Positions 10,631 to 23,729 of a stretch of DNA of 64,000 nt are shown piece by piece; position 1 is the stretch's first letter, and each line of letters begins with the position of its first letter. Below the pieces are notes generated by a model. The model saw only the letters and a list, made by a program, of their open reading frames with translations, made no database searches and was not told the DNA's origin. The position numbers and the translations under genes are program-made. The stretch comes from Cololabis saira (Eukaryota; Chordata; Actinopteri; Beloniformes; Belonidae), in NCBI RefSeq assembly GCF_033807715.1, contig NC_084591.1:45655868-45719867 (forward strand), in the 5' to 3' direction.

Positions 10631-11793
10631 GATGCCGCTAGGAAGTGTCGATTCGAAATACCCGTAAAAATGTTGTCACAATAATCAAGCTACTATAGAT
10701 GAATGCACAGACTACTCTTCCCAGTTGAGACATCAGATCTTTTAACCTTGATATGTTTTTAAAGTGGTAGTAGGCTGACTTTGTTTTTGTCTTAATGTGT
10801 TTAGGTGCGAGTCCATCACAACACCCAGATTTCTGCGCTGGTTGCTAGTTTTTAGGTGTATCTGTGGTGACCTGTAATCGTTTGTCTTTGGCTCCAAAGA
10901 CAATTTTGTTTAGCTCGAGAAATGTAGATATTGAACAGAAGAGCTCCCAGACTGGAACCTTGGGGAACTCCACATGTGATTCTTGTCTTCTCTGATGTAA
11001 AGTTACCTGTTGACACAAAGTACTTCCTGTTCTCTAAGTATGTTTTGAACCACTTTAGTACAGTTCCAGAAAGACCCGCCCAGTTCTATAGTGGTTTGAG
11101 TAAAATATTTCGGTCAACTGTATCAAGTGCAACACTGATATCCAGTAACAATAAGACTGACTTTTTTCCCATCATCTGCATTCAAAAATATATCATTGTG
11201 ACTTTTTTTGGCAATGATGTCAGAAAAGTAGTACTTCCTTGCATTCCTTAGTTGTAAATTATGAGAGGGAAGTTTGTCTTTATAGATGTCAAAAGGAACC
11301 TGGAGATTAGTTTTTCTCCAATCAAAAACGTATGCTTTCAAGAGCCTCTTGAAGTTAGAGAGGGACATCGCTGTTCTGATAGCAGCTGGCAGGCGGTTCC
11401 ACCAGCGTGGAACACTGTGAAAACTGTCTGGACTGAGAGTTCCTTGAACGTAGGGATGGCGCTGCCAAACAACATTCCTGTGAGGAGCAATTAGCGCCTA
11501 TGGCGTAATTCTGTATGATCGCGTTGAGGCAGATAATTCAAGTGAAAGGGCACAACTCAGGAGAAGAGACAGCAGGCGTAGAGTGAGAAATCTAGTAAAG
11601 GAAAGCACAGTTCCCTGACTGGGAATGGAACCCAGGGCAAGTTTTCACATTCTAGTCACTTTTTGAACATCCCACCGTGAGCGTACGCGCAATCCTTGTG
11701 CACCGCACTCTCTGTACATGTGGCCGTTGATCTTTCAACTTGTTGAAACCCTCTGGTGTATATTGTGAGAAATGTATCATAGAAAAAGAGCAG

Positions 11794-11865
11794 TTCCCTG
11801 TACGGGAATCGAACCCGGGCCGCGGCGGTGAGAGCGCCGAATCCTAACCACTAGACCATCAGGGA
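11794..11865 (-). tRNA. tRNA-Glu-CTC: tRNA-Glu (CTC), copy 10, two mismatches in stems
   Basis: Two adjacent changes (11801 A to T, 11802 C to A on the plus strand). On the tRNA, residue 65 becomes A, giving A7 x A65 at the base of the acceptor stem, and residue 64 becomes T, giving C48 x T64 at the base of the T-stem. Both promoter boxes are intact, so it may be transcribed, but stacking of the acceptor and T arms is weakened. Anticodon at 11830-11832. The most damaged copy in the window. Confidence 0.9.
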
Positions 11866-13028
11866 GATGCCGCTAGGTAGTGTCGATTCGAAATACCCGT
11901 AAAAATGTTGTCACAATAATCAAGCTACTATAGATGAATGCACAGACTACTCTTCCCAGTTGAGACATCAGATCTTTTAACCTTGATATGTTTTTAAAGT
12001 GGTAGTAGGCTGACTTTGTTTTTGTCTTAATGTGTTTAGGTGCGAGTCCATCACAACACCCAGATTTCTGCGCTGGTTGCTAGTTTTTAGGTGTATCTGT
12101 GGTGACCTGTAATCGTTTGTCTTTGGCTCCAAAGACAATTTTGTTTAGCTCGAGAAATGTAGATATTGAACAGAAGAGCTCCCAGACTGGAACCTTGGGG
12201 AACTCCTCATGTGATTCTTGTCTTCTCTGATGTAAAGTTACCTGTTGACACAAAGTACTTCCTGTTCTCTAAGTATGTTTTGAACCACTTTAGTACAGTT
12301 CCAGAAAGACCCGCCCAGTTCTATAGTGGTTTGAGTAAAATATTTCGGTCAACTGTATCAAGTGCAACACTGATATCCAGTAACAATAAGACTGACTTTT
12401 TTCCCATCATCTGCATTCAAAAATATATCATTGTGACTTTTTTTGGCAATGATGTCAGAAAAGTAGTACTTCCTTGCATTCCTTAGTTGTAAATTATGAG
12501 AGGGAAGTTTGTCTTTATAGATGTCAAAAGGAACCTGGAGATTAGTTTTTCTCCAATCAAAAACGTATGCTTTCAAGAGCCTCTTGAAGTTAGAGAGGGA
12601 CATCGCTGTTCTGATAGCAGCTGGCAGGCGGTTCCACCAGCGTGGAACACTGTGAAAACTGTCTGGACTGAGAGTTCCTTGAACGTAGGGATGGCGCTGC
12701 CAAACAACATTCCTGTGAGGAGCAATTAGCGCCTATGGCGTAATTCTGTATGATCGCGTTGAGGCAGATAATTCAAGTGAAAGGGCACAACTCAGGAGAA
12801 GAGACAGCAGGCGTAGAGTGAGAAATCTAGTAAAGGAAAGCACAGTTCCCTGACTGGGAATGGAACCCAGGGCAAGTTTTCACATTCTAGTCACTTTTTG
12901 AACATCCCACCGTGAGCGTACGCGCAATCCTTGTGCACCGCACTCTCTGTACATGTGGCCGTTGATCTTTCAACTTGTTGAAACCCTCTGGTGTATATTG
13001 TGAGAAATGTATCATAGAAAAAGAGCAG

Positions 13029-13100
13029 TTCCCTGACCGGGAATCGAACCCGGGCCGCGGCGGTGAGAGCGCCGAATCCTAACCACTAGACCATCAGGGA
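13029..13100 (-). tRNA. tRNA-Glu-CTC: tRNA-Glu (CTC), copy 11
   Basis: Identical to copy 1. Anticodon at 13065-13067. Confidence 0.97.
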
Positions 13101-14263
13101 GATGCCGCTAGGTAGTGTCGATTCGAAATACCCGTAAAAATGTTGTCACAATAATCAAGCTACTATAGATGAATGCACAGACTACTCTTCCCAGTTGAGA
13201 CATCAGATCTTTTAACCTTGATATGTTTTTAAAGTGGTAGTAGGCTGACTTTGTTTTTGTCTTAATGTGTTTAGGTGCGAGTCCATCACAACACCCAGAT
13301 TTCTGCGCTGGTTGCTAGTTTTTAGGTGTATCTGTGGTGACCTGTAATCGTTTGTCTTTGGCTCCAAAGACAATTTTGTTTAGCTCGAGAAATGTAGATA
13401 TTGAACAGAAGAGCTCCCAGACTGGAACCTTGGGGAACTCCACATGTGATTCTTGTCTTCTCTGATGTAAAGTTACCTGTTGACACAAAGTACTTCCTGT
13501 TCTCTAAGTATGTTTTGAACCACTTTAGTACAGTTCCAGAAAGACCCGCCCTGTTCTATAGTGGTTTGAGTAAAATATTTCGGTCAACTGTATCAAGTGC
13601 AACACTGATATCCAGTAACAATAAGACTGACTTTTTTCCCATCATCTGCATTCAAAAATATATCATTGTGACTTTTTTTGGCAATGATGTCAGAAAAGTA
13701 GTACTTCCTTGCATTCCTTAGTTGTAAATTATGAGAGGGAAGTTTGTCTTTATAGATGTCAAAAGGAACCTGGAGATTAGTTTTTCTCCAATCAAAAACG
13801 TATGCTTTCAAGAGCCTCTTGAAGTTAGAGAGGGACATCGCTGTTCTGATAGCAGCTGGCAGGCGGTTCCACCAGCGTGGAACACTGTGAAAACTGTCTG
13901 GACTGAGAGTTCCTTGAACGTAGGGATGGCGCTGCCAAACAACATTCCTGTGAGGAGCAATTAGCGCCTATGGCGTAATTCTGTATGATCGCGTTGAGGC
14001 AGATAATTCAAGTGAAAGGGCACAACTCAGGAGAAGAGACAGCAGGCGTAGAGTGAGAAATCTAGTAAAGGAAAGCACAGTTCCCTGACTGGGAATGGAA
14101 CCCAGGGCAAGTTTTCACATTCTAGTCACTTTTTGAACATCCCACCGTGAGCGTACGCGCAATCCTTGTGCACCGCACTCTCTGTACATGTGGCCGTTGA
14201 TCTTTCAACTTGTTGAAACCCTCTGGTGTATATTGTGAGAAATGTATCATAGAAAAAGAGCAG

Positions 14264-14335
14264 TTCCCTGACCGGGAATCGAACCCGGGCCGCGGCGGTG
14301 AGAGCGCCGAATCCTAACCACTAGACCATCAGGGA
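14264..14335 (-). tRNA. tRNA-Glu-CTC: tRNA-Glu (CTC), copy 12
   Basis: Identical to copy 1. Anticodon at 14300-14302. Confidence 0.97.
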
Positions 14336-15498
14336 GATGCCGCTAGGTAGTGTCGATTCGAAATACCCGTAAAAATGTTGTCACAATAATCAAGCTACTA
14401 TAGATGAATGCACAGACTACTCTTCCCAGTTGAGACATCAGATCTTTTAACCTTGATATGTTTTTAAAGTGGTAGTAGGCTGACTTTGTTTTTGTCTTAA
14501 TGTGTTTAGGTGCGAGTCCATCACAACACCCAGATTTCTGCGCTGGTTGCTAGTTTTTAGGTGTATCTGTGGTGACCTGTAATCGTTTGTCTTTGGCTCC
14601 AAAGACAATTTTGTTTAGCTCGAGAAATGTAGATATTGAACAGAAGAGCTCCCAGACTGGAACCTTGGGGAACTCCACATGTGATTCTTGTCTTCTCTGA
14701 TGTAAAGTTACCTGTTGACACAAAGTACTTCCTGTTCTCTAAGTATGTTTTGAACCACTTTAGTACAGTTCCAGAAAGACCCGCCCAGTTCTATAGTGGT
14801 TTGAGTAAAATATTTCGGTCAACTGTATCAAGTGCAACACTGATATCCAGTAACAATAAGACTGACTTTTTTCCCATCATCTGCATTCAAAAATATATCA
14901 TTGTGACTTTTTTTGGCAATGATGTCAGAAAAGTAGTACTTCCTTGCATTCCTTAATTGTAAATTATGAGAGGGAAGTTTGTCTTTATAGATGTCAAAAG
15001 GAACCTGGAGATTAGTTTTTCTCCAATCAAAAACGTATGCTTTCAAGAGCCTCTTGAAGTTAGAGAGGGACATCGCTGTTCTGATAGCAGCTGGCAGGCG
15101 GTTCCACCAGCGTGGAACACTGTGAAAACTGTCTGGACTGAGAGTTCCTTGAACGTAGGGATGGCGCTGCCAAACAACATTCCTGTGAGGAGCAATTAGC
15201 GCCTATGGCGTAATTCTGTATGATCGCGTTGAGGCAGATAATTCAAGTGAAAGGGCACAACTCAGGAGAAGAGACAGCAGGCGTAGAGTGAGAAATCTAG
15301 TAAAGGAAAGCACAGTTCCCTGACTGGGAATGGAACCCAGGGCAAGTTTTCACATTCTAGTCACTTTTTGAACATCCCACCGTGAGCGTACGCGCAATCC
15401 TTGTGCACCGCACTCTTTGTACATGTGGCCGTTGATCTTTCAACTTGTTGAAACCCTCTGGTGTATATTGTGAGAAATGTATCATAGAAAAAGAGCAG

Positions 15499-15570
15499 TT
15501 CCCTGACCGGGAATCGAACCCAGGCCGCGGCGGTGAGAGCGCCGAATCCTAACCACTAGACCATCAGGGA
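15499..15570 (-). tRNA. tRNA-Glu-CTC: tRNA-Glu (CTC), copy 13, T-stem wobble variant
   Basis: Single change at 15522: residue 49 is T instead of C, turning C49:G63 into a T:G wobble. Expected to fold. The new base equals that of the decayed tRNA copy at the same site. Anticodon at 15535-15537. Confidence 0.95.
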
Positions 15571-16733
15571 GATGCCGCTAGGTAGTGTCAATTCGAAATA
15601 CCCGTAAAAATGTTGTCACAATAATCAAGCTACTATAGATGAATGCACAGACTACTCTTCCCAGTTGAGACATCAGATCTTTTAACCTTGATATGTTTTT
15701 AAAGTGGTAGTAGGCTGACTTTGTTTTTGTCTTAATGTGTTTAGGTGCGAGTCCATCACAACACCCAGATTTCTGCGCTGGTTGCTAGTTTTTAGGTGTA
15801 TCTGTGGTGACCTGTAATCGTTTGTCTTTGGCTCCAAAGACAATTTTGTTTAGCTCGAGAAATGTAGATATTGAACAGAAGAGCTCCCAGACTGGAACCT
15901 TGGGGAACTCCACATGTGATTCTTGTCTTCTCTGATGTAAAGTTACCTGTTGACACAAAGTACTTCCTGTTCTCTAAGTATGTTTTGAACCACTTTAGTA
16001 CAGTTCCAGAAAGACCCGCCCAGTTCTATAGTGGTTTGAGTAAAATATTTCGGTCAACTGTATCAAGTGCAACACTGATATCCAGTAACAATAAGACTGA
16101 CTTTTTTCCCATCATCTGCATTCAAAAATATATCATTGTGACTTTTTTTGGCAATGATGTCAGAAAAGTAGTACTTCCTTGCATTCCTTAGTTGAAAATT
16201 ATGAGAGGGAAGTTTGTCTTTATAGATGTCAAAAGGAACCTGGAGATTAGTTTTTCTCCAATCAAAAACGTATGCTTTCAAGAGCCTCTTGGAGTTAGAG
16301 AGGGACATCGCTGTTCTGATAGCAGCTGGCAGGCGGTTCCACCAGCGTGGAACACTGTGAAAACTGTCTGGACTGAGAGTTCCTTGAACGTAGGGATGGC
16401 GCTGCCAAACAACATTCCTGTGAGGAGCAATTAGCGCCTATGGCGTAATTCTGTATGATCGCATTGAGGCAGATAATTCAAGTGAAAGGGCACAACTCAG
16501 GAGAAGAGACAGCAGGCGTAGAGTGAGAAATCTAGTAAAGGAAAGCACAGTTCCCTGACTTGGAATGGAACCCAGGGCAAGTTTTCACATTCTAGTCACT
16601 TTTTGAACATCCCACCGTGAGCGTACGCGCAATCCTTGTGCACCGCACTCTCTGTACATGTGGCCGTTGATCTTTCAACTTGTTGAAACCCTCTGGTGTA
16701 TATTGTGAGAAATGTATCATAGAAAAAGAGCAG

Positions 16734-16805
16734 TTCCCTGACCGGGAATCGAACCCGGGCCGTGGCGGTGAGAGCGCCGAATCCTAACCACTAGACCATC
16801 AGGGA
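16734..16805 (-). tRNA. tRNA-Glu-CTC: tRNA-Glu (CTC), copy 14, anticodon-stem mismatch
   Basis: Single change at 16763: residue 43 is A instead of G, so the first anticodon-stem pair C27:G43 is lost (C x A). Anticodon at 16770-16772. Confidence 0.93.
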
Positions 16806-17968
16806 GATGCCGCTAGGTAGTGTCGATTCGAAATACCCGTAAAAATGTTGTCACAATAATCAAGCTACTATAGATGAATGCACAGACTACTCTTCCCAGT
16901 TGAGACATCAGATCTTTTAACCTTGATATGTTTTTAAAGTGGTAGTAGGCTGACTTTGTTTTTGTCTTAATGTGTTTAGGTGCGAGTCCATCACAACACC
17001 CAGATTTCTGCGCTGGTTGCTAGTTTTTAGGTGTATCTGTGGTGACCTGTAATCGTTTGTCTTTGGCTCCAAAGACAATTTTGTTTAGCTCGAGAAATGT
17101 AGATATTGAACAGAAGAGCTCCCAGACTGGAACCTTGGGGAACTCCACATGTGATTCTTGTCTTCTCTGATGTAAAGTTACCTGTTGACACAAAGTACTT
17201 CCTGTTCTCTAAGTATGTTTTGAACCACTTTAGTACAGTTCCAGAAAGACCCGCCCAGTTCTATAGTGGTTTGAGTAAAATATTTCGGTCAACTGTATCA
17301 AGTGCAACACTGATATCCAGTAACAATATGACTGACTTTTTTCCCATCATCTGCATTCAAAAATATATCATTGTGACTTTTTTTGGCAATGATGTCAGAA
17401 AAGTAGTACTTCCTTGCATTCCTTAGTTGTAAATTATGAGAGGGAAGTTTGTCTTTATAGATGTCAAAAGGAACCTGGAGATTAGTTTTTCTCCAATCAA
17501 AAACGTATGCTTTCAAGAGCCTCTTGAAGTTAGAGAGGGACATCGCTGTTCTGATAGCAGCTGGCAGGCGGTTCCACCAGCGTGGAACACTGTGAAAACT
17601 GTCTGGACTGAGAGTTCCTTGAACGTAGGGATGGCGCTGCCAAACAACATTCCTGTGAGGAGCAATTAGCGCCTATGGCGTAATTCTGTATGATCGCGTT
17701 GAGGCAGATAATTCAAGTGAAAGGGCACAACTCAGGAGAAGAGACAGCAGGCGTAGAGTGAGAAATCTAGTAAAGGAAAGCACAGTTCCCTGACTGGGAA
17801 TGGAACCCAGGGCAAGTTTTCACATTCTAGTCACTTTTTGAACATCCCACCGTGAGCGTACGCGCAATCCTTGTGCACCGCACTCTTTGTACATGTGGCC
17901 GTTGATCTTTCAACTTGTTGAAACCCTCTGGTGTATATTGTGAGAAATGTATCATAGAAAAAGAGCAG

Positions 17969-18040
17969 TTCCCTGACCGGGAATCGAACCCGGGCCGCGG
18001 CGGTGAGAGCGCCGAATCCTAACCACTAGACCATCAGGGA
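17969..18040 (-). tRNA. tRNA-Glu-CTC: tRNA-Glu (CTC), copy 15
   Basis: Identical to copy 1. Anticodon at 18005-18007. Unit 15 is a near twin of unit 16 by shared variants. Confidence 0.97.
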
Positions 18041-19203
18041 GATGCCGCTAGGTAGTGTCAATTCGAAATACCCGTAAAAATGTTGTCACAATAATCAAGC
18101 TACTATAGATGAATGCACAGACTACTCTTCCCAGTTGAGACATCAGATCTTTTAACCTTGATATGTTTTTAAAGTGGTAGTAGGCTGACTTTGTTTTTGT
18201 CTTAATGTGTTTAGGTGCGAGTCCATCACAACACCCAGATTTCTGCGCTGGTTGCTAGTTTTTAGGTGTATCTGTGGTGACCTGTAATCGTTTGTCTTTG
18301 GCTCCAAAGACAATTTTGTTTAGCTCGAGAAATGTAGATATTGAACAGAAGAGCTCCCAGACTGGAACCTTGGGGAACTCCACATGTGATTCTTGTCTTC
18401 TCTGATGTAAAGTTACCTGTTGACACAAAGTACTTCCTGTTCTCTAAGTATGTTTTGAACCACTTTAGTACAGTTCCAGAAAGACCCGCCCAGTTCTATA
18501 GTGGTTTGAGTAAAATATTTCGGTCAACTGTATCAAGTGCAACACTGATATCCAGTAACAATATGACTGACTTTTTTCCCATCATCTGCATTCAAAAATA
18601 TATCATTGTGACTTTTTTTGGCAATGATGTCAGAAAAGTAGTACTTCCTTGCATTCCTTAGTTGTAAATTATGAGAGGGAAGTTTGTCTTTATAGATGTC
18701 AAAAGGAACCTGGAGATTAGTTTTTCTCCAATCAAAAACGTATGCTTTCAAGAGCCTCTTGAAGTTAGAGAGGGACATCGCTGTTCTGATAGCAGCTGGC
18801 AGGCGGTTCCACCAGCGTGGAACACTGTGAAAACTGTCTGGACTGAGAGTTCCTTGAACGTAGGGATGGCGCTGCCAAACAACATTCCTGTGAGGAGCAA
18901 TTAGCGCCTATGGCGTAATTCTGTATGATCGCGTTGAGGCAGATAATTCAAGTGAAAGGGCACAACTCAGGAGAAGAGACAGCAGGCGTAGAGTGAGAAA
19001 TCTAGTAAAGGAAAGCACAGTTCCCTGACTGGGAATGGAACCCAGGGCAAGTTTTCACATTCTAGTCACTTTTTGAACATCCCACCGTGAGCGTACGCGC
19101 AATCCTTGTGCACCGCACTCTTTGTACATGTGGCCGTTGATCTTTCAACTTGTTGAAACCCTCTGGTGTATATTGTGAGAAATGTATCATAGAAAAAGAG
19201 CAG

Positions 19204-19275
19204 TTCCCTGACCGGGAATCGAACCCGGGCCGCGGCGGTGAGAGCGCCGAATCCTAACCACTAGACCATCAGGGA
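19204..19275 (-). tRNA. tRNA-Glu-CTC: tRNA-Glu (CTC), copy 16
   Basis: Identical to copy 1. Anticodon at 19240-19242. Confidence 0.97.
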
Positions 19276-20438
19276 GATGCCGCTAGGTAGTGTCAATTCG
19301 AAATACCCGTAAAAATGTTGTCACAATAATCAAGCTACTATAGATGAATGCACAGACTACTCTTCCCAGTTGAGACATCAGATCTTTTAACCTTGATATG
19401 TTTTTAAAGTGGTAGTAGGCTGACTTTGTTTTTGTCTTAATGTGTTTAGGTGCGAGTCCATCACAACACCCAGATTTCTGCGCTGGTTGCTAGTTTTTAG
19501 GTGTATCTGTGGTGACCTGTAATCGTTTGTCTTTGGCTCCAAAGACAATTTTGTTTAGCTCGAGAAATGTAGATATTGAACAGAAGAGCTCCCAGACTGG
19601 AACCTTGGGGAACTCCACATGTGATTCTTGTCTTCTCTGATGTAAAGTTACCTGTTGACACAAAGTACTTCCTGTTCTCTAAGTATGTTTTGAACCACTT
19701 TAGTACAGTTCCAGAAAGACCCGCCCAGTTCTATAGTGGTTTGAGTAAAATATTTCGGTCAACTGTATCAAGTGCAACACTGATATCCAGTAACAATAAG
19801 ACTGACTTTTTTCCCATCATCTGCATTCAAAAATATATCATTGTGACTTTTTTTGGCAATGATGTCAGAAAAGTAGTACTTCCTTGCATTCCTTAGTTGT
19901 AAATTATGAGAGGGAAGTTTGTCTTTATAGATGTCAAAAGGAACCTGGAGATTAGTTTTTCTCCAATCAAAAACGTATGCTTTCAAGAGCCTCTTGAAGT
20001 TAGAGAGGGACATCGCTGTTCTGATAGCAGCTGGCAGGCGGTTCCACCAGCGTGGAACACTGTGAAAACTGTCTGGACTGAGAGTTCCTTGAACGTAGGG
20101 ATGGCGCTGCCAAACAACATTCCTGTGAGGAGCAATTAGCGCCTATGACGTAATTCTGTATGATCGCGTTGAGGCAGATAATTCAAGTGAAAGGGCACAA
20201 CTCAGGAGAAGAGACAGCAGGCGTAGAGTGAGAAATCTAGTAAAGGAAAGCACAGTTCCCTGACTGGGAATGGAACCCAGGGCAAGTTTTCACATTCTAG
20301 TCACTTTTTGAACATCCCACCGTGAGCGTACGCGCAATCCTTGTGCACCGCACTCTCTGTACATGTGGCCGTTGATCTTTCAACTTGTTGAAACCCTCTG
20401 GTGTATATTGTGAGAAATGTATCATAGAAAAAGAGCAG

Positions 20439-20510
20439 TTCCCTGACCGGGAATCGAACCCGGGCCGCGGCGGTGAGAGCGCCGAATCCTAACCACTAGA
20501 CCATCAGGGA
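20439..20510 (-). tRNA. tRNA-Glu-CTC: tRNA-Glu (CTC), copy 17
   Basis: Identical to copy 1. Anticodon at 20475-20477. Confidence 0.97.
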
Positions 20511-21673
20511 GATGCCGCTAGGTAGTGTCGATTCGAAATACCCGTAAAAATGTTGTCACAATAATCAAGCTACTATAGATGAATGCACAGACTACTCTTC
20601 CCAGTTGAGACATCAGATCTTTTAACCTTGATATGTTTTTAAAGTGGTAGTAGGCTGACTTTGTTTTTGTCTTAATGTGTTTAGGTGCGAGTCCATCACA
20701 ACACCCAGATTTCTGCGCTGGTTGCTAGTTTTTAGGTGTATCTGTGGTGACCTGTAATCGTTTGTCTTTGGCTCCAAAGACAATTTTGTTTAGCTCGAGA
20801 AATGTAGATATTGAACAGAAGAGCTCCCAGACTGGAACCTTGGGGAACTCCACATGTGATTCTTGTCTTCTCTGATGTAAAGTTACCTGTTGACACAAAG
20901 TACTTCCTGTTCTCTAAGTATGTTTTGAACCACTTTAGTACAGTTCCAGAAAGACCCGCCCAGTTCTATAGTGGTTTGAGTAAAATATTTCGGTCAACTG
21001 TATCAAGTGCAACACTGATATCCAGTAACAATAAGACTGACTTTTTTCCCATCATCTGCATTCAAAAATATATCATTGTGACTTTTTTTGGCAATGATGT
21101 CAGAAAAGTAGTACTTCCTTGCATTCCTTAGTTGTAAATTATGAGAGGGAAGTTTGTCTTTATAGATGTCAAAAGGAACCTGGAGATTAGTTTTTCTCCA
21201 ATCAAAAACGTATGCTTTCAAGAGCCTCTTGAAGTTAGAGAGGGACATCGCTGTTCTGATAGCAGCTGGCAGGCGGTTCCACCAGCGTGGAACACTGTGA
21301 AAACTGTCTGGACTGAGAGTTCCTTGAACGTAGGGATGGCGCTGCCAAACAACATTCCTGTGAGGAGCAATTAGCGCCTATGACGTAATTCTGTATGATC
21401 GCGTTGAGGCAGATAATTCAAGTGAAAGGGCACAACTCAGGAGAAGAGACAGCAGGCGTAGAGTGAGAAATCTAGTAAAGGAAAGCACAGTTCCCTGACT
21501 GGGAATGGAACCCAGGGCAAGTTTTCACATTCTAGTCACTTTTTGAACATCCCACCGTGAGCGTACGCGCAATCCTTGTGCACCGCACTCTCTGTACATG
21601 TGGCCGTTGATCTTTCAACTTGTTGAAACCCTCTGGTGTATATTGTGAGAAATGTATCATAGAAAAAGAGCAG

Positions 21674-21745
21674 TTCCCTGACCGGGAATCGAACCCGGGC
21701 CGCGGCGGTGAGAGCGCCGAATCCTAACCACTAGACCATCAGGGA
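21674..21745 (-). tRNA. tRNA-Glu-CTC: tRNA-Glu (CTC), copy 18
   Basis: Identical to copy 1. Anticodon at 21710-21712. Confidence 0.97.
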
Positions 21746-22908
21746 GATGCCGCTAGGTAGTGTCGATTCGAAATACCCGTAAAAATGTTGTCACAATAAT
21801 CAAGCTACTATAGATGAATGCACAGACTACTCTTCCCAGTTGAGACATCAGATCTTTTAACCTTGATATGTTTTTAAAGTGGTAGTAGGCTGACTTTGTT
21901 TTTGTCTTAATGTGTTTAGGTGCGAGTCCATCACAACACCCAGATTTCTGCGCTGGTTGCTAGTTTTTAGGTGTATCTGTGGTGACCTGTAATCGTTTGT
22001 CTTTGGCTCCAAAGACAATTTTGTTTAGCTCGAGAAATGTAGATATTGAACAGAAGAGCTCCCAGACTGGAACCTTGGGGAACTCCACATGTGATTCTTG
22101 TCTTCTCTGATGTAAAGTTACCTGTTGACACAAAGTACTTCCTGTTCTCTAAGTATGTTTTGAACCACTTTAGTACAGTTCCAGAAAGACCCGCCCAGTT
22201 CTATAGTGGTTTGAGTAAAATATTTCGGTCAACTGTATCAAGTGCAACACTGATATCCAGTAACAATAAGACTGACTTTTTTCCCATCATCTGCATTCAA
22301 AAATATATCATTGTGACTTTTTTTGGCAATGATGTCAGAAAAGTAGTACTTCCTTGCATTCCTTAGTTGTAAATTATGAGAGGGAAGTTTGTCTTTATAG
22401 ATGTCAAAAGGAACATGGAGATTAGTTTTTCTCCAATCAAAAACGTATGCTTTCAAGAGCCTCTTGAAGTTAGAGAGGGACATCGCTGTTCTGATAGCAG
22501 CTGGCAGGCGGTTCCACCAGCGTGGAACACTGTGAAAACTGTCTGGACTGAGAGTTCCTTGAACGTAGGGATGGCGCTGCCAAACAACATTCCTGTGAGG
22601 AGCAATTAGCGCCTATGGCGTAATTCTGTATGATCGCGTTGAGGCAGATAATTCAAGTGAAAGGGCACAACTCAGGAGAAGAGACAGCAGGCGTAGAGTG
22701 AGAAATCTAGTAAAGGAAAGCACAGTTCCCTGACTGGGAATGGAACCCAGGGCAAGTTTTCACATTCTAGTCACTTTTTGAACATCCCACCGTGAGCGTA
22801 CGCGCAATCCTTGTGCACCGCACTCTCTGTACATGTGGCCGTTGATCTTTCAACTTGTTGAAACCCTCTGGTGTATATTGTGAGAAATGTATCATAGAAA
22901 AAGAGCAG

Positions 22909-22980
22909 TTCCCTGACCGGGAATCGAACCCGGGCCGCGGCGGTGAGAGCGCCGAATCCTAACCACTAGACCATCAGGGA
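22909..22980 (-). tRNA. tRNA-Glu-CTC: tRNA-Glu (CTC), copy 19
   Basis: Identical to copy 1. Anticodon at 22945-22947. A LINE insertion begins 315 bp upstream of it (in the direction of tRNA transcription) in the same unit. Confidence 0.97.
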
Positions 22981-23287
22981 GATGCCGCTAGGTAGTGTCG
23001 ATTCGAAATACCCGTAAAAATGTTGTCACAATAATCAAGCTACTATAGATGAATGCACAGACTACTCTTCCCAGTTGAGACATCAGATCTTTTAACCTTG
23101 ATATGTTTTTAAAGTGGTAGTAGGCTGACTTTGTTTTTGTCTTAATGTGTTTAGGTGCGAGTCCATCACAACACCCAGATTTCTGCGCTGGTTGCTAGTT
23201 TTTAGGTGTATCTGTGGTGACCTGTAATCGTTTGTCTTTGGCTCCAAAGACAATTTTGTTTAGCTCGAGAAATGTAGATATTGAACA

Positions 23288-23295
23288 GAAGAGCT
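23288..23295 (+). repeat. Target-site duplication, left (LINE in unit 19)
   Basis: GAAGAGCT, matching 24843-24850. The GAA part could belong to the TTGAA tail, so the sure duplication is GAGCT (5 bp). Confidence 0.75.
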
Positions 23296-23729
23296 TGTTG
23301 TTAGCAGGATGTCCAAGTAATTTGCTGAATAGGCTCCAGCTGATCCAAAATGCAGCAGCACGAGTACTGACAGGAATTCGCAGGAGAGACCACGTCTCTC
23401 CAGTGTTAGCGTCGCTCCATTGGCTACCTGTAAAATTCAGAATTCAATTTAAAATTTTATTACTTGCATATAAAGCCCAAAACGGCTTAGCTCCGCAGTA
23501 TTTACAAGATTTGATAGTGCCTTATGTTCCTGGCCGAGCTCTCCGCTCCCAGGGTGCAGGTTTACTCGTAGTTCCTAGAGTATCTAAATGTAGATTTGGA
23601 GGGCGGGCGTTCTGCTATCAGGCACCATTACTTTGGAACCAACTTCCAATCTGGGTTAAGGAGGCTGACACCACCTCCACCTTTAAAACTAAACTTAAAA
23701 CCTTTCTGTTTAGTAAAGCTTATAGTTAG
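23296..23729 (+). pseudogene. LINE ORF2 C-terminal fragment (unit 19 insertion)
   Basis: About 144 codons of the C-terminal end of a LINE reverse transcriptase, ending at TAG 23727-23729. Recognisable blocks: LLLAGCPSNLLNRLQLIQNA at the start, RVLTGIRRRDHVSPVLASLH and WLPVKFRIQFKILLL next, then a terminal RAFCYQAPLLWNQLP and FKTKLKTFLFSKAYS. The stretch is uninterrupted, so the insertion is fairly young, but palm and endonuclease domains are absent and it cannot move by itself. The open frame extends 82 bp upstream to 23214 only because unit sequence on this strand happens to be open, giving a chimeric 171-codon frame that is not a gene. Confidence 0.88.

Noticed and set aside
23214..23729. 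A 171-codon frame as a host-LINE fusion gene
   Set aside because: The first 27 codons are unit spacer that happens to be open; no promoter or splice context, and the rest is a truncated LINE C-terminus.
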